NCBI GenBank assembly: GCA_041919675.1
Contig: JAYRTJ010000002.1
Coordinates: 31,548 to 95,547, forward strand
Reading direction: 5' to 3'
Length of the DNA stretch: 64,000 nucleotides
Source of the DNA: SHVO01 sp041919675
Lineage (GTDB): Bacteria; Pseudomonadota; Alphaproteobacteria; Rhodospirillales; Rhodospirillaceae
This document shows positions 41,049-49,348 of the stretch, one piece after another. The notes under the pieces were generated by a model. That model had not been told where the DNA came from. It saw only the letters and a list, made by a program, of their open reading frames with translations, and did not search any database. How positions within the stretch are numbered: the stretch's first letter is position 1; the number at the start of each line of letters is the position of its first letter. The translations under genes and the position numbers were made by a program.

Positions 41049-41807
41049 ATGGACGTTCAGCCGCCTCCGCTCACGCCCGACGTGGCGCTATTCCTCGACT
41101 TCGACGGGACTCTCGTTGAAATCGCGAATTCGCCCAATGCGGTGAAGGTCGCGCCGAACCTGCATGAACTCTTGTCACAGGTCGCCTGGCACCTGAACGG
41201 CGCGGTCGCGGTCATCACCGGAAGACCGATTGAGGCGATCGACAAGCACCTCAAAGGAAGCGTGCGCGCGGTGGCCGGCATTCACGGCGCCGAACGGCGC
41301 ACGTCCCTGGGCCACATCGTCCAGGCCGAGATTCCCACCCAGGTGCTGGACCCGGCGCGCGAGTCCTTGTCGGTGTTCTGCCGCGCGAACCCCGGCATCA
41401 TGGCCGAGGACAAGGGCATCAGCATCGCGCTGCATTACCGCGGCGCGCCGGCGCTCGGGCCTGAGGCCCGCGCCATCATCGACGAATGCGCCGCCGCCTC
41501 GCACGGGCAGCTTGAGCGTCTGGACGGCAACATGGTGGTCGAACTGAAGCCCGTCTCCGTGCGCAAGGCCGCCGCCATGTCGGCCTATATGAACGAGCCG
41601 CCCTTCGCCGGACGCCGGCCCGTTTTCGTGGGCGACGATCTCACCGACGAATCCGCTTTTGTGGCGGTGTCGCAAACGAATGGATACGGCGTCATCGTCG
41701 GCGCCCGCGCGCCCACTGCCGCCAGCAGCCGCCTTGCCTCGGTGGCGGCCCTTCACGCCTGGCTCACGACCTTGAACGAACAGAACGATGGCCGCCGCGC
41801 AAGCTGA
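41049..41807 (+). CDS. otsB: Trehalose-6-phosphate phosphatase
   Basis: The 252-residue HAD phosphatase converts trehalose 6-phosphate to trehalose. It has 'ALFLDFDGTLVEIANSP' (nucleophile aspartate), 'AVITGRPIEAIDK', 'GIHGAERR', 'LHYRGAP' and the metal-binding 'FVGDDLTDESAF'. It opens a four-gene operon in which the GH15 gene overlaps its 3' end by 20 bp. Length fits OtsB (about 250-270 aa). Confidence 0.95.
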   Translation: MDVQPPPLTPDVALFLDFDGTLVEIANSPNAVKVAPNLHELLSQVAWHLNGAVAVITGRPIEAIDKHLKGSVRAVAGIHGAERRTSLGHIVQAEIPTQVLDPARESLSVFCRANPGIMAEDKGISIALHYRGAPALGPEARAIIDECAAASHGQLERLDGNMVVELKPVSVRKAAAMSAYMNEPPFAGRRPVFVGDDLTDESAFVAVSQTNGYGVIVGARAPTAASSRLASVAALHAWLTTLNEQNDGRRAS

Positions 41808-43620
41808 CCCCTCTCATCCCTTGCCTCTGTCCGACCTGAACCTCGGCGTCATCGGCAATTGCTCCTTCAACGCGCTTATCGATCAGCGCGCCTGCGTGGT
41901 ATGGAGCTGCATGCCGCGCCCGGACGGCGATCCGGTGTTCAATGCGCTGCTCGGCGGGATCAGCCCGCAGGACGACCGCGCGCGCGGCGTCTATGCGGTG
42001 GACCTCGAGAATTTCACGTCCTCGCAACAGCAATATTTCACCAATACGCCCGTGCTCGTGACGCGCCTCCACGACGCCGCGGGCCAGGCGGTGGACGTCA
42101 TCGACTTCGCGCCGCGCTTCAACCGCTTCGGCCGCCGTCACCGGCCCGTGGCCATCATCCGCATCATCCGCCCGGTCACAGGACGCCCGCGCATCCGTAT
42201 TCGCCTGCGCCCGACGTATAACTACGGCGGCGCCGAGCCGACGATCACGCGCGGGTCCAATCATGTGCGCTTTGTCGGCGATCAACTGACCTTGCGCCTG
42301 ACCACCGATGCGCCGGTCACTTACATCATGCATGAGACATGGTTTCGCCTGGAGCGGCCCATGTATCTGTTTCTGGGACCTGACGAGACGGTGGGCGGGT
42401 CGGTCGCCGCGACATGCGAAGAATTCCTGACGGCGACAGACGGTTATTGGCGCGACTGGGTGCGCACGCTGGCGGTGCCGGTCGAGTGGCAGGACGCGGT
42501 GATCCGCGCCGCCATCACCTTGAAGATGTGCTGGTATGAAGAGACCGGCGGCATCTTGGCGGCCATGACGACCTCGATCCCGGAAGCGGCCAATACAGGG
42601 CGCTGCTGGGATTACCGGTTCTGCTGGCTGCGGGACGCCTATTACGTGGTGCGCGCGCTGAACCGGCTGGGCGCGGTCGACATCATGGAAAGTTATCTCA
42701 CCTATCTGCGCAATCTGCCGGAGCTCACCGAAGACCGGCATATGCAGCCGGTGTACGGCCTCGGGCTTGAACAGGAACTGACAGAAACCGAGATCACCTC
42801 GCTGCCCGGCTATCGCGGCATGGGTCCGGTGCGTGTCGGCAATCAAGCCTTCGAACACCAGCAACATGATGTGTACGGCCAGGTCATCTTGTCCTCGACA
42901 CAAGCTTTTTTCGACCGGCGTCTTCTACGGCCCCTGACCTTGCAGGATTTCCGCGCGCTGGAGATCATCGGCGACCGCGCCTATCGCTTGGCGGAAGTTC
43001 CCGACGCCGGCCTGTGGGAGCTGCGCACCATCGCCAACGTGCATACCTATTCCAGCGTGATGTGCTGGGCCGGATGCCACCGGCTGGCCCGCATCGCCGC
43101 CCACCTTAGCCTGGCCGACCGCGCCTTGTTCTGGAACGAGCGCGCGCGGGAACTGAAGGAGAAGATCCTAGCCAAAGCCTGGAGCGACGAAACAGGCGCG
43201 TTCGCCGCGCATTTCGGCGGACGGGAGTTGGACGCAAGCCTGATGCAGATGGCCGAGGTGGGCCTGATCGGCGCCGAGGATGCGCGCTTCAAGGCGACAT
43301 TGGACGGCGTGGGTGAAAAACTGCGGCGCGGCAATCACGTATTTCGCTATGTCGGCCGCGACGACTTCGGCGTGCCCACCACGGCCTTCAACATCTGCAC
43401 GTTCTGGTACATCGATGCCCTGAAGCGCAGCGGCCGCGACGACGAGGCGCGCGAAGTGTTCGTCAGCATGCTCAATCATCGCAATCACGTCGGCCTTCTG
43501 TCGGAAGACATCGACCCGGCCACAGGTGAACTATGGGGAAACTATCCGCAGACCTACTCGCTGGTGGGCATCATCAACGGAGCGATGCGTCTCTCACGCT
43601 CGTGGAGAGACATCGTATGA
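41788..43620 (+). CDS. Glycoside hydrolase family 15 protein (glucoamylase/trehalase-like)
   Basis: The 610-residue protein has an N-terminal beta-sandwich (about 15-250, starting 'LSDLNLGVIGNCSFNALID') and a C-terminal (alpha/alpha)6 barrel with 'GRCWDYRFCWLRDAYYVVRAL'. The putative general acid is the glutamate in 'PDAGLWELR' and the putative general base that in 'LLSEDIDPATGELWGNYPQTYSL'. Bacterial GH15 members hydrolyse trehalose or alpha-glucans. Placement between otsB and otsA, with overlaps on both sides, favours a role with trehalose. No signal peptide, so it acts in the cytoplasm. Confidence 0.92.
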   Translation: MAAAQADPSHPLPLSDLNLGVIGNCSFNALIDQRACVVWSCMPRPDGDPVFNALLGGISPQDDRARGVYAVDLENFTSSQQQYFTNTPVLVTRLHDAAGQAVDVIDFAPRFNRFGRRHRPVAIIRIIRPVTGRPRIRIRLRPTYNYGGAEPTITRGSNHVRFVGDQLTLRLTTDAPVTYIMHETWFRLERPMYLFLGPDETVGGSVAATCEEFLTATDGYWRDWVRTLAVPVEWQDAVIRAAITLKMCWYEETGGILAAMTTSIPEAANTGRCWDYRFCWLRDAYYVVRALNRLGAVDIMESYLTYLRNLPELTEDRHMQPVYGLGLEQELTETEITSLPGYRGMGPVRVGNQAFEHQQHDVYGQVILSSTQAFFDRRLLRPLTLQDFRALEIIGDRAYRLAEVPDAGLWELRTIANVHTYSSVMCWAGCHRLARIAAHLSLADRALFWNERARELKEKILAKAWSDETGAFAAHFGGRELDASLMQMAEVGLIGAEDARFKATLDGVGEKLRRGNHVFRYVGRDDFGVPTTAFNICTFWYIDALKRSGRDDEAREVFVSMLNHRNHVGLLSEDIDPATGELWGNYPQTYSLVGIINGAMRLSRSWRDIV

Positions 43621-44990
43621 AGCGCCTGGTCATCATCTCCAACCGCGTCCCGCCGATGAAGACGCGCGGGCGGGCGGCGGCGGGCGGTCTGGCGGCGGGT
43701 CTTTCCAGTGCGCTGAAAGCGTTCGGCGGCCTGTGGTTCGGCTGGAGCGGCGAGGTCAAGGACACGCAAGAGACCAAGGTCAGCACGCACCGGCAGGACA
43801 ACTACACCCTCGCGACTCTTCACCTCAGCAAGGAGAACCACGAGGAGTACTACAACGGTTTCGCCAACCGCGCGCTGTGGCCGTTATGTCATTACCGCCC
43901 GAACCTGGTGGCCTACGACCGAAGTTTCAGCGTCGGTTATTACCGAGTGAACGTGTTGTTCGCCGAAGCGGTGATGCCGCTTCTGGAAGCCGAGGACACG
44001 ATTTGGGTGCAGGACTATCACCTGATTCCGCTGGGCGCCGAATTGCAGCGTCTGGGCGCGAAGCAGAAGATGGGCTTCTTCCTGCATATCCCCTGGCCCG
44101 CGTCGGAGCTGGTGATCACCCTGCCGGAACACCGCGCGCTGGTGCGCGCGCTGTTCGCCTATGACGTGGTGGGATTTCAGACCGACCGCGATGTGCAGTC
44201 GTTCCTCGACTATGTGATCCGCGAAGCCGACGGCGCGCTGGAGCCCGATGGACGCGTGACCTGCTTCGGCCGCACGATCCATGTGAAAGCGTTTCCGATC
44301 GGTATCGATGCCGGGAGCATTGCGAGCCTGGCGACGCAACCCGAAGCCACCGCGCACGCGGTACGGCTGGTGGATAGCCTCGCGGGCCGTCGGCTCATCA
44401 TCGGCGTCGACCGGCTCGATTATTCCAAGGGTATCGACCGGCGCTTTTCGGCCTATGCAAAATTATTGGCGAAGTACCCCGAGCACCGGGCGAAAGTCTC
44501 GCTGCTGCAGATCGCGCCGCCGTCCCGCATGGAAGTGTCCGCCTACCGCGCCATGCGCCGTGAACTGGAGCGCCTTCTGGGCCGGATCAACGGCGAGTTC
44601 GCCGACTACGACTGGGTGCCGCTGCGTTATGTGAACAAGACCTACAATCACACGGCCCTGGCCGGATTGTACCGCACGGCGCGCGTGGCCTTCGTCACAC
44701 CCCTGCGCGACGGCATGAACCTCGTGGCCAAGGAATTCGTCGCCGCGCAGGACCCCGAGAACCCGGGCGTCCTCGTTCTATCCCGATTCGCCGGCGCCGC
44801 CCGGCAATTGCGCGAGGCGCTGATCGTCAACCCCTTCGACGAACAAAGCATGGTTGACGCGCTGCACCGGGGCCTCAAAATGCCGCTCGAGGAACGCAAG
44901 TCGAGATGGCGGAGTCTGATGACGAACGTCGAAGACCACGACATTGACCGCTGGCGGGACTCTTTCCTGAACACCCTGACCGCGGCCTAG
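43617..44990 (+). CDS. otsA: Trehalose-6-phosphate synthase (GT20)
   Basis: The 457-residue GT20 enzyme joins UDP-glucose and glucose 6-phosphate. Signatures are 'MKRLVIISNRVPP', 'GGLAAGLSSALK', 'WFGWSGE', 'WVQDYHLIPLGAEL', 'DVVGFQTDRD', 'GVDRLDYSKGIDRR' and 'LRDGMNLVAKEFVAAQ'. The ATG at 43617 overlaps the GH15 stop codon (ATGA) and is the family start; upstream sequence in this frame belongs to the GH15 gene. The next gene, glk, begins 2 bp after its stop. Confidence 0.96.
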   Translation: MKRLVIISNRVPPMKTRGRAAAGGLAAGLSSALKAFGGLWFGWSGEVKDTQETKVSTHRQDNYTLATLHLSKENHEEYYNGFANRALWPLCHYRPNLVAYDRSFSVGYYRVNVLFAEAVMPLLEAEDTIWVQDYHLIPLGAELQRLGAKQKMGFFLHIPWPASELVITLPEHRALVRALFAYDVVGFQTDRDVQSFLDYVIREADGALEPDGRVTCFGRTIHVKAFPIGIDAGSIASLATQPEATAHAVRLVDSLAGRRLIIGVDRLDYSKGIDRRFSAYAKLLAKYPEHRAKVSLLQIAPPSRMEVSAYRAMRRELERLLGRINGEFADYDWVPLRYVNKTYNHTALAGLYRTARVAFVTPLRDGMNLVAKEFVAAQDPENPGVLVLSRFAGAARQLREALIVNPFDEQSMVDALHRGLKMPLEERKSRWRSLMTNVEDHDIDRWRDSFLNTLTAA

Positions 44991-44992
44991 AA

Positions 44993-45928
44993 ATGAACAC
45001 CGTCGATCTCCTGGCGGATATCGGCGGGACCAACGCGCGCATCGCCTTCCGCAAAGGCCGCGAACCCTGGCGCCGCGTGTTCCTGCGCCGCGCCGCGGAC
45101 TTCGACTCCCTGGAAACATTGCTGACGGACGTGATCGCCGAGGCCGGCGAGGCACCTACACGCGCGCTGATCGCGGTGCCGGGGCCGGTGAACGGTGAGA
45201 CGGTGAAACCGACAAACCTCTCATGGAAATTCGAACGCGGCGCACTGGCGCGGCATATCGCCGTGCCGTCGTTGGCGATCGCGAATGACCTTGAAGCCGT
45301 CGCCTGGTCGTTGCCGCATCTGGCGCGCGGCGACATCGTGACGTGGCGCGCGGGTCATTCAACAGGCGGCGCGCGCGCCGTGGTCGCGCCCGGCACCGGA
45401 CTTGGCGTGAGCGCGCTGGCGCCGCATGGAAACACATGGACTGCCGTGCCGAGCGAAGGCGGACACGCGCTGGCCGCGATGCCGCGCGCCGCGCCGCCGC
45501 GCCTGCAAATCTTGTGGCGCACGAGTCCCTGTTGGGAAGACCTGCTGTCGGGCGGCGGCTTACACCGCATCTATCAGGCGCTGGCGGGCGCCACGAAAGG
45601 CGCGGCGAGCCCGGCCGAGGTGACCGCACTGGCGGAGGCGGGTGACGCGACCGCGCTGGAGGCCATTGGGTTTTTCTCGGAGCTTCTGGGCGGATGCGCC
45701 GGCGATATGGCGATGATCTTCAGCGCCAAGGGCGGCTGCTATATTGCGGGCGGCGTTGTGCCGGCCTTGGGCAAACTGTTCGACGTCGCGCGTTTCATGG
45801 CGGGATTTTCCGACAAGGGTCCGTACGGACCTTATGTGGATGCGATCCCGCTGCATCTGATTTCGCACCCCTACCCGGCGCTGGTCGGGCTGGCGGCGCT
45901 TCTCGATGCTACCGCTGGAGTCCGTTAG
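44993..45928 (+). CDS. glk: Glucokinase
   Basis: The 311-residue hexokinase-fold enzyme has 'LLADIGGTNARIAF', 'ALIAVPGPVNGETV', 'AIANDLEAVAWS' with the catalytic aspartate, 'VVAPGTGLGVSAL' and 'SEGGHALAA', matching bacterial Glk of the ROK-independent class. It phosphorylates glucose to glucose 6-phosphate. As the last gene of the trehalose operon it can recover glucose freed by the GH15 enzyme and supply otsA with substrate. Its 3' end overlaps the convergent DUF971 gene by 20 bp. Confidence 0.93.
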   Translation: MNTVDLLADIGGTNARIAFRKGREPWRRVFLRRAADFDSLETLLTDVIAEAGEAPTRALIAVPGPVNGETVKPTNLSWKFERGALARHIAVPSLAIANDLEAVAWSLPHLARGDIVTWRAGHSTGGARAVVAPGTGLGVSALAPHGNTWTAVPSEGGHALAAMPRAAPPRLQILWRTSPCWEDLLSGGGLHRIYQALAGATKGAASPAEVTALAEAGDATALEAIGFFSELLGGCAGDMAMIFSAKGGCYIAGGVVPALGKLFDVARFMAGFSDKGPYGPYVDAIPLHLISHPYPALVGLAALLDATAGVR

Positions 45929-46265
45929 CGCTGAGTGCGGTGAGGTAATCGGTCCAGCGTTTCTCCTGCTCGCGCCCCAGTTCGTGCAGATAGCGCCAGG
46001 AATAGATGCCGGTGTCGTGCATGTCGTCGAACACCAGACGCACGGCGTAATTGCCGACGGGCTCGATCTTTCGAATGCCCACGGCGTGTTTGCCGCCGAC
46101 GGTCTGCTTCTGCGCAGGGCTGTGGCCCTGCACTTCCGCCGATGGGCTTTCAACGCGCAGGTATTCGGCCGGCAAAGCAAACGCATCGCCGCCTTCAAAT
46201 CTTACGTGGAGGATTTTGGCGGCGGGGTCGTAGTCGAGCGCTTCCGGCCAAATGTCTTGCGACAT
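45909..46265 (-). CDS. DUF971 (GBBH-like N-terminal) domain protein
   Basis: The 118-residue protein is a single DUF971 domain: 'WPEALDYDPAAKILHVRFEGGDAFALPAEYLRVESPSAEVQGH' and 'VRLVFDDMHDTGIYSWRYLHELG'. The same fold forms the N-terminus of gamma-butyrobetaine hydroxylase and a domain of Mrp/HCF101-type Fe-S carriers. Stand-alone versions have no proven role. Its ATG shares one base with the stop codon of the Trm112-like gene (TAATG), so the two are coupled. It is the last gene of a four-gene minus-strand unit. Confidence 0.88.
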   Translation of the reverse strand: MSQDIWPEALDYDPAAKILHVRFEGGDAFALPAEYLRVESPSAEVQGHSPAQKQTVGGKHAVGIRKIEPVGNYAVRLVFDDMHDTGIYSWRYLHELGREQEKRWTDYLTALSANGLQR

Positions 46266-46444
46266 TAATCTTCGATCCGGCGCGCTTCGTCCGGGAGCAT
46301 GATGGGGATGCCGTCGCGGATCGGATAGGCGAGAGCGGCTTTCTTGCTGACAAGCTCACCCGCTGCGCGGTCATATTCCAGCGGGCCCTTGCTGAGTGGG
46401 CACACGAGGATTTCGAGAAGCTTGGGATCGATGTCGGCGGCCAT
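46265..46444 (-). CDS. Trm112-family small protein
   Basis: This 59-codon gene is easily missed because of its size. The product reads 'MAADIDPKLLEILVCPLSKG', then 'LVSKKAALAYPIRDGIPIML' and ends 'PDEARRIED'. It has the bacterial Trm112/YcaR pattern with only one of the usual zinc cysteines (VCPLSKGPL), as is common in bacteria. Trm112 proteins activate methyltransferases in eukaryotes and archaea; the bacterial role is less clear. It starts 12 bp after the LonN stop and overlaps the DUF971 start by one base. Confidence 0.9.
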   Translation of the reverse strand: MAADIDPKLLEILVCPLSKGPLEYDRAAGELVSKKAALAYPIRDGIPIMLPDEARRIED

Positions 46445-46456
46445 GTTCTAGGCTCC

Positions 46457-47119
46457 TTACTGTCGCGGCGTGTCGATACCGCCGGCTTCGAAGGCGGCGA
46501 TCTGCAACAGCGCCAGCAGCGCATCGTAGCGCGCTTTCAAGGTCGGGGCTTCCAGCAAAGCCTGCTTCTCGCGCGGATCGAAGGGGCAGACCATGCAGAG
46601 CGATGTGACAAGCGTCGGGTCCGAGAGGCCTTTCAGCACCTCGACACCGAGCGGCATGGCGTGGGCTTCGAGATAGGGCTTCAGGCGCGCGAACAGCTGT
46701 TCGCGATTCACCTCGAAGTTCGCCGGCTGATCGAGGTCGGCCTTGAACGGTTCGTAAAGCGCTTTGACGCGCCGATAGCCCTTGCGGCCCTCGATCTCAT
46801 TCACGATGGAAAAGCGGCAGAGCCCCTTGAGGAGAATGAGCAGACGGCCGTCTTCGGTTTCTTCAAACGATGCGATGCGTCCCGCGCAGCCGACGGAATA
46901 AACGGGAGGGTCGCCGGCCATATCCTCGCGGTCATAGTTCGGCTGCACCATACCGATGATGCGGCCCACACCCAGGGCATCGAGGGTCATATTCAGATAG
47001 CGCGGCTCGAAGATATTGAGCGGCAAGCGCCCCCACGGCAGCAGCAGCGCGCCGCTCAAGGGGAATATCGGCAGCTCTTCCGGCAGGTCTTCGTAGCGCG
47101 TCTGAATGGGGCTGCGCAT
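46457..47119 (-). CDS. Lon substrate-binding (LonN) domain protein
   Basis: The 220-residue protein consists of the Lon N-terminal domain only: 'LPIFPLSGALLLPWGRLPLNIFEPRYLNM', 'GRIIGMVQPN', 'VGCAGRIASFEETEDGRLLILLKGLCRF' and a C-terminal helical bundle. ATPase and protease domains are absent. Such proteins may recognise or sequester unfolded substrates. ATG 47119 is preferred to a TTG two codons upstream that would overlap the cnoX stop. It sits 2 bp behind cnoX, a common neighbour pair in alphaproteobacteria that points to protein quality control. Confidence 0.9.
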   Translation of the reverse strand: MRSPIQTRYEDLPEELPIFPLSGALLLPWGRLPLNIFEPRYLNMTLDALGVGRIIGMVQPNYDREDMAGDPPVYSVGCAGRIASFEETEDGRLLILLKGLCRFSIVNEIEGRKGYRRVKALYEPFKADLDQPANFEVNREQLFARLKPYLEAHAMPLGVEVLKGLSDPTLVTSLCMVCPFDPREKQALLEAPTLKARYDALLALLQIAAFEAGGIDTPRQ

Positions 47120-47121
47120 TT

Positions 47122-48033
47122 TCAAGCGAAGAGGATGGACGACAGCTTACGCCGGCCCTGCACGGTCAAGGGATCGGCCGGACCCAAAGCTTCGAAGAAT
47201 TTCACGAGCTGCTTGCGCGCGGCTTCTTCGTTCCATTTGCGGTCCTTGCGGACCATTTCGAGAAGATCGTCCATCGCCTGTTCGCGCCGGCCGGTTCCAT
47301 AACGCGCGACCGCGAGATCGAGACGCGACTGCATGTCTTTCGGGTCGGCGGCGACCTTGGCTTCAAGCGCGGCGAGTTCGGCGCCGTCGCCGACTTGCGC
47401 GCTTTGGGCCTTGAGGTCGAGCGCGGCCTGGACGCCGACGATGTCGGGCGCGTTCTTCATGGCGTCGGGCAAACCGTCCAGCACCTGCTTGGCGATATCG
47501 TCCTGGCCGGTGGCGAGATAGGCCCTCAAGGCGCCGGCAAGCGCCTTCACATGGGACGGATCCTGCGCGAGCACTTCCTTATAGATGGCGAGCGCGTCCT
47601 CGTGATTGCCTTCGGTGGCGAAAGCTTCGGCTTCGAGGATCGCTTCATCCAGGGGCGAGCCGCCGCCGCCCGTCAGGCGTTCGATGAACTGCTTGAGCTG
47701 GCTTTCCGGGAGCGCGCCCATGAAACCATCGACCGGGCGTCCGCCCTTGAAGCCATAAACCGCCGGGATCGACTGGACCCGGAACTGCATGGCGAGGTCC
47801 TGGTTCTCGTCGACATTGATCTTCACGAGCTTCACTTTGCCGCCGTACTGCTTCACCAGCTTTTCGAGAAGCGGGGTGAGCTGCTTGCAAGGGCCGCACC
47901 AGGGGGCCCAGAAGTCGACGATGACCGGCACCTCGTTCGAGGCTTCCATGACGTCGGCCATGAAACGCTCGGTGTCGGTGTCCTTGATCAGGTCCTTTAC
48001 GGGTGCCGCGCCTTCGGTTTGTCCGATCAGCAT
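47122..48033 (-). CDS. cnoX: CnoX-type thioredoxin-TPR chaperedoxin
   Basis: The 303-residue protein begins with a thioredoxin domain (about 15-125) that keeps the active site WAPWCGPCKQ and the cis-proline loop SIPAVYGF. Four TPR-like helical pairs follow (about 130-290, with 'EGNHEDALAIYKEVLAQDPSHVKALAGALRAYL'). This is the YbbN/CnoX layout, which hands stressed proteins to GroEL and protects cysteines. The E. coli protein lost redox activity, whereas the intact CxxC here suggests a working reductase, as in Caulobacter. First gene of the operon. Confidence 0.92.
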   Translation of the reverse strand: MLIGQTEGAAPVKDLIKDTDTERFMADVMEASNEVPVIVDFWAPWCGPCKQLTPLLEKLVKQYGGKVKLVKINVDENQDLAMQFRVQSIPAVYGFKGGRPVDGFMGALPESQLKQFIERLTGGGGSPLDEAILEAEAFATEGNHEDALAIYKEVLAQDPSHVKALAGALRAYLATGQDDIAKQVLDGLPDAMKNAPDIVGVQAALDLKAQSAQVGDGAELAALEAKVAADPKDMQSRLDLAVARYGTGRREQAMDDLLEMVRKDRKWNEEAARKQLVKFFEALGPADPLTVQGRRKLSSILFA

Positions 48034-48309
48034 GAAAATCCTGTCCTATCCAAGTCCCAGGCCGGGCCGCGCGGGCCCAAACGGGGCCGGCGGGAGGGCC
48101 GGAGTTTAAGCCCGGGAGGCCGCCGTTTTGAAGTTCCAGGCGTTAGATGTGGTGACCCGCCGGGGATGGCAAGGCTTTTTTCAACGCTGACAGGCGCTTG
48201 GGCGGTCAAAAGAAGTTACAAATCCTGCGTCTGAAGCCTTGCAATGGGTTTCCAAATGGCTATAGTCCCGCCCTCTCCTGAGGGGGCGGCGCGCTGCCCC
48301 CAGCTTTGA

Positions 48310-48384
<75 letters not shown>

Positions 48385-48446
48385 TTTACTAAAAGCACAT
48401 ATCCACAATCCGTTATTAGGATAGGGCTCCTGCTTAAGGAGCACCC

Positions 48447-49220
48447 ATGTCCGTTCTTTCCCGTAACGATTCGTCCGGCGTCGCGACCCTCACGATGGAG
48501 CGGCCGCAGGCGCGCAATGCCTTATCGATGGACCTCATGACCGCGCTGATCGGCGCGTTCGAGGCCATTTCAAAAGATGCCGCCATCAAAGCCGTGATTC
48601 TGCGCGGCGCGGGACCGGCGTTTTGCGCGGGCCATGATCTCAAGGAAATGCGCGCCAATCCGGGGCGCGCGTTCATGCAGCAAACCTTTGAAACCTGCGT
48701 ACGGCTGATGCTGACAATCACCAAGCTGCGCCAGCCCGTGATTGCCGAGGTGCACGGCATCGCGACCGCCGCGGGCTGCCAGCTGGCGGCGACGTGTGAT
48801 CTTGCGGTATGCGCCGACGATACCCGCTTCGCGACGCCGGGCGTGAACATCGGCCTGTTCTGCTCGACCCCCATGGTGACGCTGACCCGCGCGGTGGGGC
48901 GCAAGGCGGCCATGCGGATGCTGCTGACCGGGGATCCGATCGACGCCGTCGAAGCGGTGCGCATCGGACTCGTGAATGCCGCCGTGCCGTCATCCAAGCT
49001 TCATGAGACGGTGCAAAGTCTCGCGGATCAAATCGCGGCCAAGTCGGGCCGGGTGGTGACCATCGGCAAGGCGGCTTTCAACCGCCAGATCGATATGAGC
49101 CTGGAGGACGCCTATACATATGCGGGCGCGGTCATGACCGAGAACATGATGTTGCCGGACGCGGCGGAAGGGATCGACGCCTTCCTGGAAAAGCGAAAAC
49201 CGGCCTGGTGCGACTCTTGA
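48447..49220 (+). CDS. Enoyl-CoA hydratase/isomerase family protein
   Basis: The 257-residue crotonase-fold protein has 'VATLTMERPQARNALSMDLM', the oxyanion-hole 'PAFCAGHDLKEMR', and 'IAEVHGIATAAGCQLAATCDLAVCADDTRFATPGVNIGLFCSTP'. The second catalytic glutamate position after the AAGC/ATCD helix is replaced by a 'VNIGLFCSTP' pattern. This is characteristic of the ECHDC3-like branch, so true hydratase activity is uncertain. A near-perfect Shine-Dalgarno (AAGGAG) lies 6 nt before the ATG. It stands alone between tRNA-Gly and the glutamate dehydrogenase gene. Confidence 0.88.
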   Translation: MSVLSRNDSSGVATLTMERPQARNALSMDLMTALIGAFEAISKDAAIKAVILRGAGPAFCAGHDLKEMRANPGRAFMQQTFETCVRLMLTITKLRQPVIAEVHGIATAAGCQLAATCDLAVCADDTRFATPGVNIGLFCSTPMVTLTRAVGRKAAMRMLLTGDPIDAVEAVRIGLVNAAVPSSKLHETVQSLADQIAAKSGRVVTIGKAAFNRQIDMSLEDAYTYAGAVMTENMMLPDAAEGIDAFLEKRKPAWCDS

Positions 49221-49348
49221 GTGTAGGGAAGTGGTGCGCACGAGACTAAATATGCTAGTCTTCTCAAAGGCTTTGGCGTGCGTTTTGACATCGAAGGCAC
49301 CCGGCAAGCGGCTGCCGCGCACGCCCTCACGACAGGGGGAGGACGGCT

